A stretch of 54,210 nucleotides of DNA from an uncultured Eubacteriales bacterium (GCA_902373515.1 CABKML010000012.1:1-54210); one strand, 5' to 3'; shown: positions 1 to 8,805, counted from the first letter of the stretch. A program made the numbers and translations. The notes: generated from the sequence alone by a model not told the origin.

Positions 1-186
1 GATTATTACGACTTTTTCATTTTGCGCCGCTGCCGACTGCAACAAGCGGGAATTTGCCGGTAAATCGACATTCAGCGAGGTTTCATTAATAGTGCTGATG
101 CCATAAAACAGGCGCAATATATCCTGCAAATTATAAAATTCCTGATGGCCAAGAAGTTCAAGTTGTAAGTTCAGTCGATTAGACAT
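1..186 (-). CDS. N-terminal fragment of a gene cut by the window edge, possibly HemZ-like
   Basis: An ATG at 186 opens a frame of 62 codons that runs off the left edge without a stop. The stop of the preceding gene is one base away (TAATATG), so the two are translationally coupled. The segment GHQEFYNLQDILRLFYG resembles the start of HemZ-type coproporphyrinogen dehydrogenases (oxygen-independent haem pathway radical SAM proteins), where a short N-terminal domain precedes the CxxxCxxC motif. That motif would lie outside the window, so the assignment is a guess from N-terminal resemblance only. The frame itself is well supported by the coupling and by uninterrupted coding. Confidence 0.45.
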   Translation of the reverse strand, partial: MSNRLNLQLELLGHQEFYNLQDILRLFYGISTINETSLNVDLPANSRLLQSAAAQNEKVVII

Positions 187-187
187 A

Positions 188-1429
188 TTATTTTCTTTCT
201 TTCAGTTGTTCATTAAAATATGCGATAAGTAACTTGCTCACTTCATCATAAGAGACAATGCCGCGCGCATCACCGTTAGCTCTAATAAAAGTATCATTAA
301 GGTTTTGACTTTTTTGAGATATAGGTCGTCTGCTGTATCGCTGATAATAATCGTTGGCCGCTTTAACATCTTTTTTAGCCTGCGGCGGTAACTGACGATA
401 AAGTTGTAAAAAGACAGTTTTATCGGCTTTATAAAGGTCATTGGCCAGATAAATCCAGGCGTTCAAATAAGCTGCATAAACAGCTCTCTCATCATCACTT
501 GAACTTAACGTTAAAAATGCCAGAAAGTTCGCTTCATCTTCATGTGCAAAAAAGCGTTGATGCGCCAATTCATGGGCCGCACTGAAAAGCGTAAAAGGCG
601 CAGCTTGAGCGACATTAACATTAGCCTCCAGTAATAAAGGCATATACATGCCGTTGGTTAAAGTATATGACCAATAATGCGACATACTCACAGCTTTTAC
701 TTTCAATGTCTGACCTGCTAAAAATTCATATTTTCGCGCTGCAAGACGATAAGCATTAACGGCTAAATTAAATAATTTCTCATCCGAATCAGGAAAAATA
801 ATCTTTTTATCTTCCATAATTATTTTCCGGCTGCCGGACCGGTCTAACGAGGCTTTACCGGCATCTACGGCCGACTCCAAGTGACAAAGTTTATTCAACT
901 TTTCTACCACAATTTCACTTGCCTGTTTTAAGTCTTTTTTTTGCCAATGCTGCGTATCATAATGTAATTTATCGGCCAGAGTCTCACGCTCAAAGTTATA
1001 ACCGTGAAACAGCAAATAGGACGAGAAAGCATACGAAAAAAGAAAGAGTATTACTAATAAAAGACGTCCCGTATAACGACAATAATTGAGATTATGTTCC
1101 TGCCATTTGCGAATATAAGAGCGATTGAACAAATGAAACAGCGCAAGCCAAGAGGCAGCAAAACGAATTATTGTATAAATCAACCAATAAATTAATTTAT
1201 ATGCCAAAACCAAGGGCAAAAGCCATGCTAAAAGTTCTGTCAACGAAAAAGGCAGTAAATTAGTAATGAATCGTATCGGCCAGGCAATAAACGGTGTCAC
1301 GTCCGTTGCCAAAAATTCGAAAAATTCCGTGTCACCTCTTTTGAAAACAAGCAAGCAGAATAAAAACAACGGTACAGCAATTATGACCGCCAGCTTAGTA
1401 ACAAATAAAAAGTATTTTCGATATGACAC
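188..1429 (-). CDS. DUF3810-type membrane protein, putative zinc metallopeptidase
   Basis: This 413-residue protein has three hydrophobic segments (about 6-29, 63-90 and 121-142) followed by a soluble domain. That domain carries HELAH at 286-290, a gluzincin-like HExxH site, with acidic residues just after it (E297, E299) as possible third ligands. The architecture matches the DUF3810 family of Firmicutes, which is annotated as metallopeptidase-like but not characterised biochemically as far as I know. The start is GTG at 1429 with AGGAAG six bases upstream. It lies downstream of a glycosyltransferase and sepF, an envelope and division context. Peptidase activity is inferred from the motif only, and the substrate is unknown. 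Confidence 0.75.
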   Translation of the reverse strand: MSYRKYFLFVTKLAVIIAVPLFLFCLLVFKRGDTEFFEFLATDVTPFIAWPIRFITNLLPFSLTELLAWLLPLVLAYKLIYWLIYTIIRFAASWLALFHLFNRSYIRKWQEHNLNYCRYTGRLLLVILFLFSYAFSSYLLFHGYNFERETLADKLHYDTQHWQKKDLKQASEIVVEKLNKLCHLESAVDAGKASLDRSGSRKIIMEDKKIIFPDSDEKLFNLAVNAYRLAARKYEFLAGQTLKVKAVSMSHYWSYTLTNGMYMPLLLEANVNVAQAAPFTLFSAAHELAHQRFFAHEDEANFLAFLTLSSSDDERAVYAAYLNAWIYLANDLYKADKTVFLQLYRQLPPQAKKDVKAANDYYQRYSRRPISQKSQNLNDTFIRANGDARGIVSYDEVSKLLIAYFNEQLKERK

Positions 1430-1521
1430 GAGTCTTCCTTTCCGAGCAACAATTAAACTTTATCATTAAATCCGACTTGCAATAATCTGTTTCGAATCGG
1501 AATTATAATTTGATACCTATC

Positions 1522-2628
1522 TTAATTAAACTTAAAGATTTTTTTCACTACATGATAGAACATGCCGATCGCCTTATTTCCCAGAGGTAAATTAAGCAGA
1601 ACATTAGGCAAAGAGCGTCTGACCGCTGCATACATTTTTTTGTCGAAAGTTTGTAAAAAGTACCATAAATCGCGAATTTTCTCTTTTGCTTCCGGTGTAT
1701 CAATCATAATCAGATGAACTACACTTACCGTATACATTGCTGCCAAATAGTGCATCAAATATTGGCGTATCTTCTGATTTTCCTTTCCCGGAAGATCACT
1801 GTACAAATGGTATGCCTGCGTTAAAAGCTTGGTAACTCTAATTTGCTGATCAATCCTTTTAATGAAATTATTTTCATTAACCGACTGATCGTCCCGTCCA
1901 ACTTCATAGTGATACAATTCTACCGGCAAATAGTAAATTTGGCGGCAGTAAGGTAATGGTATATAAGCCAACAAATTATCGACGTAAAAGCAATGTTCCG
2001 GCAATACCAAAGAGGCATCATGTAAAATTTGGCGGCGATAAATCATCGAATGCATCGTCAAATAAGTACCCTGCGTAAACGATTTACTTTCATGAAATTG
2101 GAAGAATTTTTCAACCGGGACCTGTCTCTTCAGGGAAATCCGATTTTTACCTTCTTCGATATTTTCATAAGTATAATCAACTAACAAAAGATCGGGTAAA
2201 GGACTGCTTGAATCCTGCAAAAAAGCTTTTCGCATTGCTTTCAATTTGTCCAAAGTAAGTGTCAAAGCCTGAGGATTCAACCAATCATCGGCATCCAATA
2301 CGTAATAGTACATCCCGACGCCATGTTGCATACCGTAATTAACGCCGGAACCGTGACCGCCGTTTTCCTTATTCACAACTTTAAACATCTCAGGATATTT
2401 GTCGACATACTGTTGCGCAATTTCAGCAGTATTATCTTTCGAACCGTCATTAACAATAATTACTTCCAAAGATTCTTTAGCAGCTTGGTCAAGTTCTGTA
2501 AAAGGCTCCAAAGACCGCGGTAAAAATTTAGCAGCATTATATGCCGGTACGGCAATAGTCAAGATTTTATTGTCCACCAATTCTGTTTGAATGTCTGTAA
2601 TCTTAAATTCTCTACCTTCTTTTTCCAT
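1522..2628 (-). CDS. Glycosyltransferase family 2 (GT-A fold)
   Basis: The 368-residue protein begins its catalytic domain with VPAYNA (27-32), followed by VNDGSKDNT (59-67), an ENGGHGSG segment (88-95) and the metal-binding DADD (112-115). These are the hallmarks of GT2 inverting transferases that move a sugar from a nucleotide-sugar donor. No membrane segment is obvious, so it is probably cytoplasmic or peripheral. The C-terminal 200 residues are helical and not assignable to a specific acceptor. AGAGGAACTT precedes the ATG. It sits 14 bases after sepF in the same operon, so a role in wall or surface polysaccharide synthesis is plausible but not shown. Confidence 0.88.
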   Translation of the reverse strand: MEKEGREFKITDIQTELVDNKILTIAVPAYNAAKFLPRSLEPFTELDQAAKESLEVIIVNDGSKDNTAEIAQQYVDKYPEMFKVVNKENGGHGSGVNYGMQHGVGMYYYVLDADDWLNPQALTLTLDKLKAMRKAFLQDSSSPLPDLLLVDYTYENIEEGKNRISLKRQVPVEKFFQFHESKSFTQGTYLTMHSMIYRRQILHDASLVLPEHCFYVDNLLAYIPLPYCRQIYYLPVELYHYEVGRDDQSVNENNFIKRIDQQIRVTKLLTQAYHLYSDLPGKENQKIRQYLMHYLAAMYTVSVVHLIMIDTPEAKEKIRDLWYFLQTFDKKMYAAVRRSLPNVLLNLPLGNKAIGMFYHVVKKIFKFN

Positions 2629-2642
2629 AAGTTCCTCTCTTC

Positions 2643-3074
2643 TTATTGCTGTTGCATACCGCCGGAATTATTTCTGTCAGTACGATAAGTTACAGTCTTG
2701 GGCATCAACAAATAAATTTCCCGGCTTATTTTTGTGAAATTACCTTCCAAAACAAAAGCAACACCGGAAATAAAGTCCAAGCTTCTCTGGAAATCGGAAG
2801 CATTCATATTGCTCAAATCACAAACTACCGACGCCCCCCGTTTGAAATGGAACGCTATTTCCTGCGCACCTGCGATATCTTTAGCCTCTACCAAAACGAT
2901 TTCTCCGTTAGTAGGCAAATTCCGCAGATAAGCAGCAGCTTGCGGATTGACGGAAGTCGCAGGTACCCGGCGCACAGACTCGCGCTGTCCGTCGGCGGCA
3001 GCTGCCTCATAATTATCATTATACTCACCGTCTTCATCGCTAACCGGTTTTAAGATGTTCTTGAAAAAAGCCAT
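2643..3074 (-). CDS. sepF: Cell division protein SepF
   Basis: SepF is a membrane-associated FtsZ-binding protein that bundles FtsZ filaments at the Gram-positive septum. The 143 residues follow the family plan: a short amphipathic N-terminus (MAFFKNILKPV), a variable acidic linker to about residue 45, then the conserved dimerising beta/alpha domain. Recognisable elements of that domain are FKRGASVVCDLSNM, DFISGVAFVLEGNF and a final YLLMPKTV. Length and order are normal for Firmicutes. AAAGGAG lies ahead of the ATG. Its upstream neighbour is a HlyD-like membrane-fusion protein rather than the ylmE found in many relatives. A short glutamine tail ends the protein. Confidence 0.93.
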   Translation of the reverse strand: MAFFKNILKPVSDEDGEYNDNYEAAAADGQRESVRRVPATSVNPQAAAYLRNLPTNGEIVLVEAKDIAGAQEIAFHFKRGASVVCDLSNMNASDFQRSLDFISGVAFVLEGNFTKISREIYLLMPKTVTYRTDRNNSGGMQQQ

Positions 3075-3104
3075 AATTTGTCTCCTTTGTATTTATACTG
3101 CTAA

Positions 3105-5246
3105 TTATGTTACTTGTTGCCCGGCTTTTACCTGGCGCGGATTCAACACAATAATTGCTCCGTCCTTAATTACCGTTTCTTTTTCATTCAGTCCTTGAAT
3201 AATAGCATTTTGTTCATTGCTCTCCAAGACTCTGACTTGTTCTTTCTCAATGAATCCTGCCTTGACCACATAAATATAAGCTGTACTTTCACGATTAACA
3301 TTATCATAAAGTAAAGCTGCTTTAGGAATAATCAAGCCACTATGTGTCGCTTTAATCAAATTAGCTTTGATTGCTACTTTATCAAGCAGACTTTCAACAT
3401 TTCTATCACACTTCAAAAGTAACAGAACACCCGAAGCATCCGGCGTAACGCGCAGAAGATTACACTTTTCGATAACTTGACCTAAACCGGCTACTTCCAA
3501 TTTATAATTATTATTTACAGTAAAATCGCTGGTTTTAGCATTGGCAACCTGCAAAAGAAAATACTGGTAACGCGTGTCAATCAAACGAATAATGGGCAAC
3601 TTTTCTTTAATCTTCGTCCCGTTAGTCGAAACTGAAGGTTTCGCAGCATTATAATAATTTATAAACTGATCATAACTCATACTTTGAATTGTTTCCGTGT
3701 TAACGTCAATAGCCAGTGGATTAATCTTATAGGAAATCAATCCGGCTGTCGGAGTTTCAATTATTCTGGCTTTTTCTTTAAGTTCATGCGCCAAAACTTT
3801 TTGCTCCGTACGTAAATTTTCAATCACCGGATCAGCCAAATTCATTTGTTTCAACGAAAAATTCCGTTCCTGCATCAATGGTTGTAAATTATAAACGTAT
3901 GTATTGAGATGCGACAAAACATTATGACTTAAATCATGCCGTAAAAGATTAATTGTCGGCAACATGGAGCTGTCGGATTTACTGAATAACTGATTCGCCT
4001 GCAAATTTCGTCCTTGTTTCAACATAGTTAAAATCTGTTCTGAAATTTGCTGTTCAATATTATCATTCTTACTCTTAATATCACTGATATCAACTGTCAC
4101 TATATTGGCAACTTCCTGTTCGGCAGCTACCAAACTGCCTTCAGCTTTAATCGCCTGCAATTCACCGGCAACAGGAGCATACAAAACTCGCTCTTCCCGC
4201 GCAACAAAGCCGAAAGACGAATATTTTTGTTCCAAATCGCCGTTCTTCAATATATACAAATGAATTTTAGCCCTTGTTTGTTGCATAATAACTCCGGCAA
4301 CTGCCAAAGTCAGCAACAACAAACTGCAAGTGAAACAAAAAACAGTTATACGTCTGCGTCTTTTTTCCTGCTTCTGTAATTTAGCAATGGAAACATCCAA
4401 ATCACGATTAATTTGTTCTAAATTTTTCTTATTAATGTCATTTGTTACTGCGGATCCTATACGGTCTTTTTTATTAAATGAAGGCAAAAGACTGATCAAA
4501 GTTCCCAAAACTATCTCATAAAAATTATGCAGAAAAGATTCTTTTTTCGCCTGTTGCAGCTTCTTCAGCTGCTTCTGCTCCGGTCTCTGTTCTGCAACAT
4601 TGTATTTTTGCATCACAGACTGAGGATTATACGCCGGATAAGTATCTTTAACAGCGGAAGTACGTTTATTATTTGCCGCTTTTCTTTTTTGGAAAAAAGA
4701 AAGCGATTTTATCAACGGCATTTCCGCCTTATGTTTACCGGATTTATTTCTTTTATTTAAAGCAGTTCCGACAGCAGCCAATAAGCCCGTTATTTTTAAC
4801 TTTTTATTAGTAGAAGTCAAGTTTTTTCGTTCGCTCTTTAATGTCCCGTCCGGCATTAAAATCCGTTCATCTGCGAAAGGTCCATTTTGCAAAGGCGCAG
4901 GCATGGACGAGCCGCCTGAATTTCTCCTGTTTTTCAAGTTTGCTAAATTACTTTTGTGATATGCAAAATTCGGGTCATCGGTCGTTATAGCCTGCATTCC
5001 CTGCTGAAATTCTTTCTCCAAATTGGCGAAAGAATTATTATTTTTCATGCGTTGGCGCAGCAAAGCAAAGCTGCTGTTGCCGCTTTGCTCATAATAATAG
5101 TTATCCAACCTGGCCTCATCCTGCTTTTCTACATTTTCAGCAATTTGTTGTTGTTTTTTACTCAACTTTTTACTCAAATTGTCCGCCAGATGCTTTACCG
5201 GTAGTAAATTGCTTAAACTAAATTTTTTACCTGCCATCCCTATCAC
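3105..5246 (-). CDS. HlyD-like membrane-fusion protein with long basic N-terminal region
   Basis: The 713-residue protein has one transmembrane segment at about 300-321, preceded by a run of arginines (KRRRR), which predicts the N-terminus inside. After it comes a barrel-sandwich or lipoyl-like segment (about 340-385, FVAREERVLYAPVAGELQAI), then a helical hairpin region and a C-terminal beta domain, as in HlyD/RND periplasmic adaptors. Residues 1-295 are unusual: they are rich in Lys, Asn and Gln, probably disordered, and have no recognised domain. The start could be GTG at 5246 or ATG at 5237, and neither has a strong ribosome binding site. It lies just upstream of sepF; HlyD-like genes next to sepF occur in Clostridia. 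Function unknown. Confidence 0.78.
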   Translation of the reverse strand: MIGMAGKKFSLSNLLPVKHLADNLSKKLSKKQQQIAENVEKQDEARLDNYYYEQSGNSSFALLRQRMKNNNSFANLEKEFQQGMQAITTDDPNFAYHKSNLANLKNRRNSGGSSMPAPLQNGPFADERILMPDGTLKSERKNLTSTNKKLKITGLLAAVGTALNKRNKSGKHKAEMPLIKSLSFFQKRKAANNKRTSAVKDTYPAYNPQSVMQKYNVAEQRPEQKQLKKLQQAKKESFLHNFYEIVLGTLISLLPSFNKKDRIGSAVTNDINKKNLEQINRDLDVSIAKLQKQEKRRRRITVFCFTCSLLLLTLAVAGVIMQQTRAKIHLYILKNGDLEQKYSSFGFVAREERVLYAPVAGELQAIKAEGSLVAAEQEVANIVTVDISDIKSKNDNIEQQISEQILTMLKQGRNLQANQLFSKSDSSMLPTINLLRHDLSHNVLSHLNTYVYNLQPLMQERNFSLKQMNLADPVIENLRTEQKVLAHELKEKARIIETPTAGLISYKINPLAIDVNTETIQSMSYDQFINYYNAAKPSVSTNGTKIKEKLPIIRLIDTRYQYFLLQVANAKTSDFTVNNNYKLEVAGLGQVIEKCNLLRVTPDASGVLLLLKCDRNVESLLDKVAIKANLIKATHSGLIIPKAALLYDNVNRESTAYIYVVKAGFIEKEQVRVLESNEQNAIIQGLNEKETVIKDGAIIVLNPRQVKAGQQVT

Positions 5247-5316
5247 TCAAATCATCAATTAAATATGTTAAGTATAACATTATTCTGCTGCAACTTGCTT
5301 AAGAAAGCTGAAATAA

Positions 5317-6627
5317 TCATGTATTTTGTAATTCCTGCGTCGCCAACAAAGCTGCAAGTTTAACATTTTCATAAACAACTCCTCCCTGCATATAAGCAGT
5401 ATAAGGTGCTTTTATCGGGCCGTCAGCACTTAATTCCAAAGAAGAACCTTGAACAAAAGCACCGCAAGCCATAATCACATCGGCATCATATCCGGGCATA
5501 GCCCACGGTACCGGCTTAAAATGGCTGTCAATCGGTGAAGCTGCCTGAATTGACTGACAAAATTTAATCAAACTTTCAGCATCATTGAATTCCAATAATT
5601 GCACAATATCTGAGCGTATACCCAAAGCTTCAGGTTGTGAAATAACATTATGCCGCGAAAACCATAATGCCGAAAACTCCAAGCCTTTCAAACACTCTGC
5701 TACAACATGCGGGGCAAAATAGAATCCCTGGATAATATTACGATTATAACCCAGACTCGGGCCTACTTCTCCGCCAATTCCGGGAGCTGTCAAACGACAT
5801 TGTGCCTTTTCCACCAAGTCCCCTCTGCCGGCAACATATCCGCCGGAAGGTGCCAAGCTGCCGCCGGGATTCTTAATTAATGATCCGGCTATCAAATCAG
5901 CGCCTACTTGCGTCGGCTCCATAATTTCCGTAAATTCGCCGTAACAATTATCGACAAAAACTATAACTTCAGGCTTATATTTTTTTATTGCTCTAATTAC
6001 CGGTTCCAACTCACTGATTGTAAAAGCATTGCGTCTTTGATAACCGCGCGAACGCTGCAAATGAACTAATTTGGTTTTATCATTAATATTAGCTAAAATA
6101 GCCGGAATATCAGGTTTGCCGTCCGCTGTTAATTCAACTTGCCGATAGCTTACCCCGAAATCTTTAAGTGAACCTGCATCGGCCGCACTATCATCACCTA
6201 TACCGATAACACTGTCCAATGTATCATACGGCTTGCCGAAAGCTGCGAGCATTTCATCACCCGGCCGCAGACAGGCATATAAAGCTACAGCTATAGCTTG
6301 GGTTCCGGCGCTGATACTTAAACGTACTAAAGCCTTCTCCGCTCCGAAAACCTCAGCATAAATCTTTTCAATTTTTTCTCTCCCCGAGTCATTGTAACCG
6401 TAACCGGTGGTAGCAGCAAAATCAGTTTCAGCAAATTTATATTTCTGCATTGCCTTTAACACTTTAAGTTGATTGAATATTTTGTTTGATTCTATTCTGG
6501 CAAAACTCGCTGCTAAATCTTTTTCTACATGTAACGCTTCTTCTACTAATTTAGGCGATATATTCCAAGCTCTGTATGCTCTTTTCTCAAGTTCCAATTT
6601 ATAATTTTCTGTATTGAAATTTTCCAT
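5317..6627 (-). CDS. Methionine gamma-lyase family PLP enzyme (YnbB/'aluminium resistance' family)
   Basis: The 436-residue protein is a fold-type I PLP enzyme. VFVDNCYGEF near 223-232 supplies the Asp that contacts the pyridine nitrogen (D226), and SLIKNPGG at 249-256 holds the candidate Schiff-base lysine K252. The N-terminal ATTGYGYND and SAGTQAIA segments are typical of the family annotated as methionine gamma-lyase family or aluminium resistance protein, and length is typical. Whether it cleaves methionine or another sulphur amino acid cannot be read from sequence. AACAGGAG precedes the ATG. Its own promoter lies at 6696-6724 and its leader carries an inverted repeat. Confidence 0.85.
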   Translation of the reverse strand: MENFNTENYKLELEKRAYRAWNISPKLVEEALHVEKDLAASFARIESNKIFNQLKVLKAMQKYKFAETDFAATTGYGYNDSGREKIEKIYAEVFGAEKALVRLSISAGTQAIAVALYACLRPGDEMLAAFGKPYDTLDSVIGIGDDSAADAGSLKDFGVSYRQVELTADGKPDIPAILANINDKTKLVHLQRSRGYQRRNAFTISELEPVIRAIKKYKPEVIVFVDNCYGEFTEIMEPTQVGADLIAGSLIKNPGGSLAPSGGYVAGRGDLVEKAQCRLTAPGIGGEVGPSLGYNRNIIQGFYFAPHVVAECLKGLEFSALWFSRHNVISQPEALGIRSDIVQLLEFNDAESLIKFCQSIQAASPIDSHFKPVPWAMPGYDADVIMACGAFVQGSSLELSADGPIKAPYTAYMQGGVVYENVKLAALLATQELQNT

Positions 6628-6641
6628 AATCTCTCCTGTTT

Positions 6642-6678
6642 CGCTTCAACCGATTTTCAATATCATATTGTCGAAGCG
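6642..6678 (-). promoter_or_regulatory. Inverted repeat in the leader of the PLP-enzyme gene
   Basis: CGCTTC and GAAGCG bound a 25-base interior that itself contains CAAT-N5-ATTG. The hairpin lies between the promoter and the ribosome binding site. It matches no riboswitch class I recognise, and it may be only a stability element. Confidence 0.35.
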
Positions 6679-6695
6679 ATGAAATACAGCTAATA

Positions 6696-6724
6696 ATTAT
6701 AAAGGTTAATGTCTGATTGAGCAA
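6696..6724 (-). promoter_or_regulatory. Sigma-A promoter of the PLP-enzyme gene
   Basis: Reading the minus strand, TTGCTC (-35) and TATAAT (-10) are separated by exactly 17 bases, about 70 bases upstream of the ATG at 6627. A second -10-like TATAAT with extended TG lies at about 6735-6740. Confidence 0.6.
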
Positions 6725-6786
6725 AAATATTATATCAGTCGAAATCTCGGGTGCCTTATAACAGTAAAAATAAAAAGCAAATCATA

Positions 6787-6815
6787 TTGACGAAGTCCGA
6801 AAAAACATTTATTAT
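6787..6815 (+). promoter_or_regulatory. Sigma-A promoter of tRNA-Leu
   Basis: TTGACG (6787-6792), a 17-base spacer and TATTAT (6810-6815) end 17 bases before the mature tRNA 5' end. The hexamers and spacing are identical to those of the glnA promoter at 8686-8714. Confidence 0.75.
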
Positions 6816-6832
6816 TCTGTTATTACAGTTTT

Positions 6833-6916
6833 GCGGTCGTGGCGAAATTGGTAGACGCGCAGCGTTGAGGTCGCTGTGGAGTAACATCCTTGCAAGTTCG
6901 AGTCTTGTCGACCGCA
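6833..6916 (+). tRNA. tRNA-Leu(GAG)
   Basis: The 84-base sequence folds as a class II tRNA. The acceptor stem GCGGTCG pairs with CGACCGC, with discriminator A at 6916. The anticodon stem CAGCG/CGCTG encloses the loop TTGAGGT with anticodon GAG (leucine CUC/CUU). It has a long variable arm and a T-loop TTCGAGT. The 3' CCA is not encoded (TTT follows), so it must be added by tRNA nucleotidyltransferase. It is one of only two plus-strand transcription units in the window and has its own promoter and terminator. Confidence 0.95.
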
Positions 6917-6919
6917 TTT

Positions 6920-6948
6920 AAGCTACTTACTTTCAAGTAGCTTTTTTT
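6920..6948 (+). terminator. Rho-independent terminator of tRNA-Leu
   Basis: AGCTACTT and AAGTAGCT form a perfect 8-bp stem, extendable by one A-T pair, with a 6-base loop. Seven T follow. Confidence 0.92.
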
Positions 6949-7313
6949 CATATTTCGACGTCATTAAATTTCCTATTATGTAAGTACCCGCATAAGTATC
7001 TTTCTATAAATTTCAAGGTGCTTGGCTGAATGCTTCTTCCTTCGATGCGACTGCTTCCCGTGTCCTTCTTAGCCTCTTTTTATGCAGCGAGCAAGTTAAG
7101 ATAGTAAGTCGCCGTCAGCCTGCAAATTTGCTTATGAAGCAAGTTTAACAGAGGCAAGGACAAGGTAAAGCCGAATTTTCGTACAAAAATTCAAAATAAA
7201 TTCGCCGCATTAAACAGTTGCAGCAAGTTGCAGCAAATTAAGTTACGCAAAAAAAAGCAAAGTCGCTTGTAATAGCGCTTTGCTGATTTATTGGCTTAAA
7301 TCCATCCAACCAT
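6949..7313. other. Intergenic region between the tRNA-Leu and glnA terminators
   Basis: About 300 bases hold no open reading frame with a plausible ribosome binding site and no recognisable RNA. Minor features are a 10-base palindrome GCAAATTTGC at 7122-7131 and a short tandem GTTGCAGCAA near 7218-7237. It lies between a plus-strand and a minus-strand 3' end, a usual place for neutral spacer DNA. Confidence 0.5.
7248..7284 (-). terminator. Rho-independent terminator of glnA
   Basis: On the minus strand AGCAAAG pairs with CTTTGCT, and an inner GCG/CGC pairing extends the stem past a one-base bulge. A run of T follows. It lies about 30 bases after the glnA stop. Confidence 0.88.
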
Positions 7314-8651
7314 TTAATAGTCAATATAGTGTTCCAATTCCCAACGGGAAACACTCTGTGTATATTTGGCCCATTCCAACTCTTTCGACTCGATAAAGCG
7401 TCGAGTCAAATGCTCACCTAAGGCTTCCTGGATCAATTTGTCTTCCTTAAAAGCTTTGATTGCATTATGTAAAGTTGACGGTAAAGGTTGAATTCCGGCG
7501 GCCAGTCGTTCAGTTTCCGTCATTTCGAAAACATTGCCGCTGATAGGAGGCATCGGCATTTTGGCCTGTTTAATTCCGTCCAAACCGGCTTTTAATGTTG
7601 CAGCCAGCAACAAATAGGGGTTGGCTGTCGGATCGGCCGAACGTAATTCCAACCTTGTTGTCAGTTCACCGGCTGAAGGTATACGGACCAAAGGTGAGCG
7701 ATTTTTCAAAGACCAGGAAATATACACAGGTGCTTCAAATCCGGGAATTAGACGTTTATATGAATTAACTGTAGGATTACCGACAGCTGTTATCGCCCGA
7801 GCATGCGTCAATATGCCGTTTAAGAAATACAAAGCGGTATCCGAAAGCCCGTTTTCAGCCGCAGCATCGTAAAAAACGTTCTTGCCGCCTTGGAATAAAG
7901 ACATATTGGTATGCATACCGTTACCTGCTTCACCTTGAAGCGGTTTAGCCATGAACGTGGCACATAATCCGTGTTTTTTCGCTACTGTCCGGACAACCAA
8001 TTTGAATAACTGGACTCTATCGGCAGTGGTTAAAGCATCATCGAATTTGAAATCTATTTCTTGTTGACCGTTACCTACTTCATGGTGAGCAGCCTCAACT
8101 TCAAAGTCCATGTCTTCCAGAGTTTCAACAATTTCTCTCCGGCACTTGGCACCTTCATCACTGTCTGTCATATCGAAATAAGACGCGTGGTCACAAGCTT
8201 CTGTCGTCCAATTACCGTTTTCATTCAATTTGAATAAGTGAAATTCAGCTTCAAAGCCGATATCAAAATCACTGTAACCGAATTCCCGCATTTCAGCCAA
8301 AACACGTTGAAGATTGTTACGCGGATCGCCGGCAAAAGGTGTTCCGTCAACATTATGCACACTGCAGGTCAAACGACCGATTTTGCCTGATGCTCCGTCC
8401 TGCCACGGCATAACTATCCATGTCGACAAATCAGGATACAGTACCATATCGCTTTCTTCGATTCTCACAAAACCGTCAATTGACGAACCGTCGAAACGGA
8501 TCTCATTAGTCAAAACTTTTTCCAATTGACTTGTCGGGACTTCGACGTTTTTCATTGTTCCGTTAATATCAGTAAATGCCAAGCGCAAAAATCTAATATT
8601 ATTTTCTCTGACGCTGTTTCTGATATTTTCTGCTGTAATTTGCTTACTCAT
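7314..8651 (-). CDS. glnA: Glutamine synthetase, type I
   Basis: The enzyme makes glutamine from glutamate, ammonia and ATP and is a cytoplasmic dodecamer in this family. The 445 residues from ATG 8651 carry the family signatures: [17 protein letters not shown] near the N-terminus, the beta-grasp and catalytic segment GFEAEFHLF, the ATP-site region ending in [16 protein letters not shown], the flap around [17 protein letters not shown], and a C-terminus without an adenylylation tyrosine loop. This fits the GSI-alpha type, and the Arg in GFVRIEESD matches the feedback-sensitive residue in Bacillus. An in-frame start 22 codons earlier is rejected because it lies upstream of the predicted transcription start. 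A dyad overlaps the promoter. Confidence 0.97.
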   Translation of the reverse strand: MSKQITAENIRNSVRENNIRFLRLAFTDINGTMKNVEVPTSQLEKVLTNEIRFDGSSIDGFVRIEESDMVLYPDLSTWIVMPWQDGASGKIGRLTCSVHNVDGTPFAGDPRNNLQRVLAEMREFGYSDFDIGFEAEFHLFKLNENGNWTTEACDHASYFDMTDSDEGAKCRREIVETLEDMDFEVEAAHHEVGNGQQEIDFKFDDALTTADRVQLFKLVVRTVAKKHGLCATFMAKPLQGEAGNGMHTNMSLFQGGKNVFYDAAAENGLSDTALYFLNGILTHARAITAVGNPTVNSYKRLIPGFEAPVYISWSLKNRSPLVRIPSAGELTTRLELRSADPTANPYLLLAATLKAGLDGIKQAKMPMPPISGNVFEMTETERLAAGIQPLPSTLHNAIKAFKEDKLIQEALGEHLTRRFIESKELEWAKYTQSVSRWELEHYIDY

Positions 8652-8685
8652 ACTCACTAACCTCACGGTAAATTCAATGAAATTA

Positions 8686-8714
8686 ATAATAATCAAGTAA
8701 TGTAATATCGTCAA
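8686..8714 (-). promoter_or_regulatory. Sigma-A promoter of glnA
   Basis: TTGACG and TATTAT are separated by 17 bases on the minus strand. The expected start near 8679 gives a leader of about 28 bases before the ATG, leaving no room for a glutamine riboswitch. Confidence 0.8.
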
Positions 8715-8718
8715 CATT
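8699..8718. promoter_or_regulatory. Dyad AATGT-N10-ACATT over the glnA -35 box, possible nitrogen operator
   Basis: Perfect 5-base arms flank the -35 element. The minus-strand core TGTTGACGATATTACA resembles the GlnR/TnrA pattern TGTNA-N7-TNACA but is one base short and imperfect in the first half-site. No GlnR gene is in the window, so the regulator is unknown. Confidence 0.35.
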
Positions 8719-8805
8719 TACTGCAGCTTTGAAATATAGTAAAACAAGATTTTATTCCTTCCGGGTCTTGGAATTTCTAAAATCTAAAGTGAAAATATAG
8801 GCTCT

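Noticed and set aside
6949..7247. Small RNA gene between tRNA-Leu and glnA
   Set aside because: Both flanking genes end in terminators facing this region, and no independent promoter with a downstream terminator was found inside.
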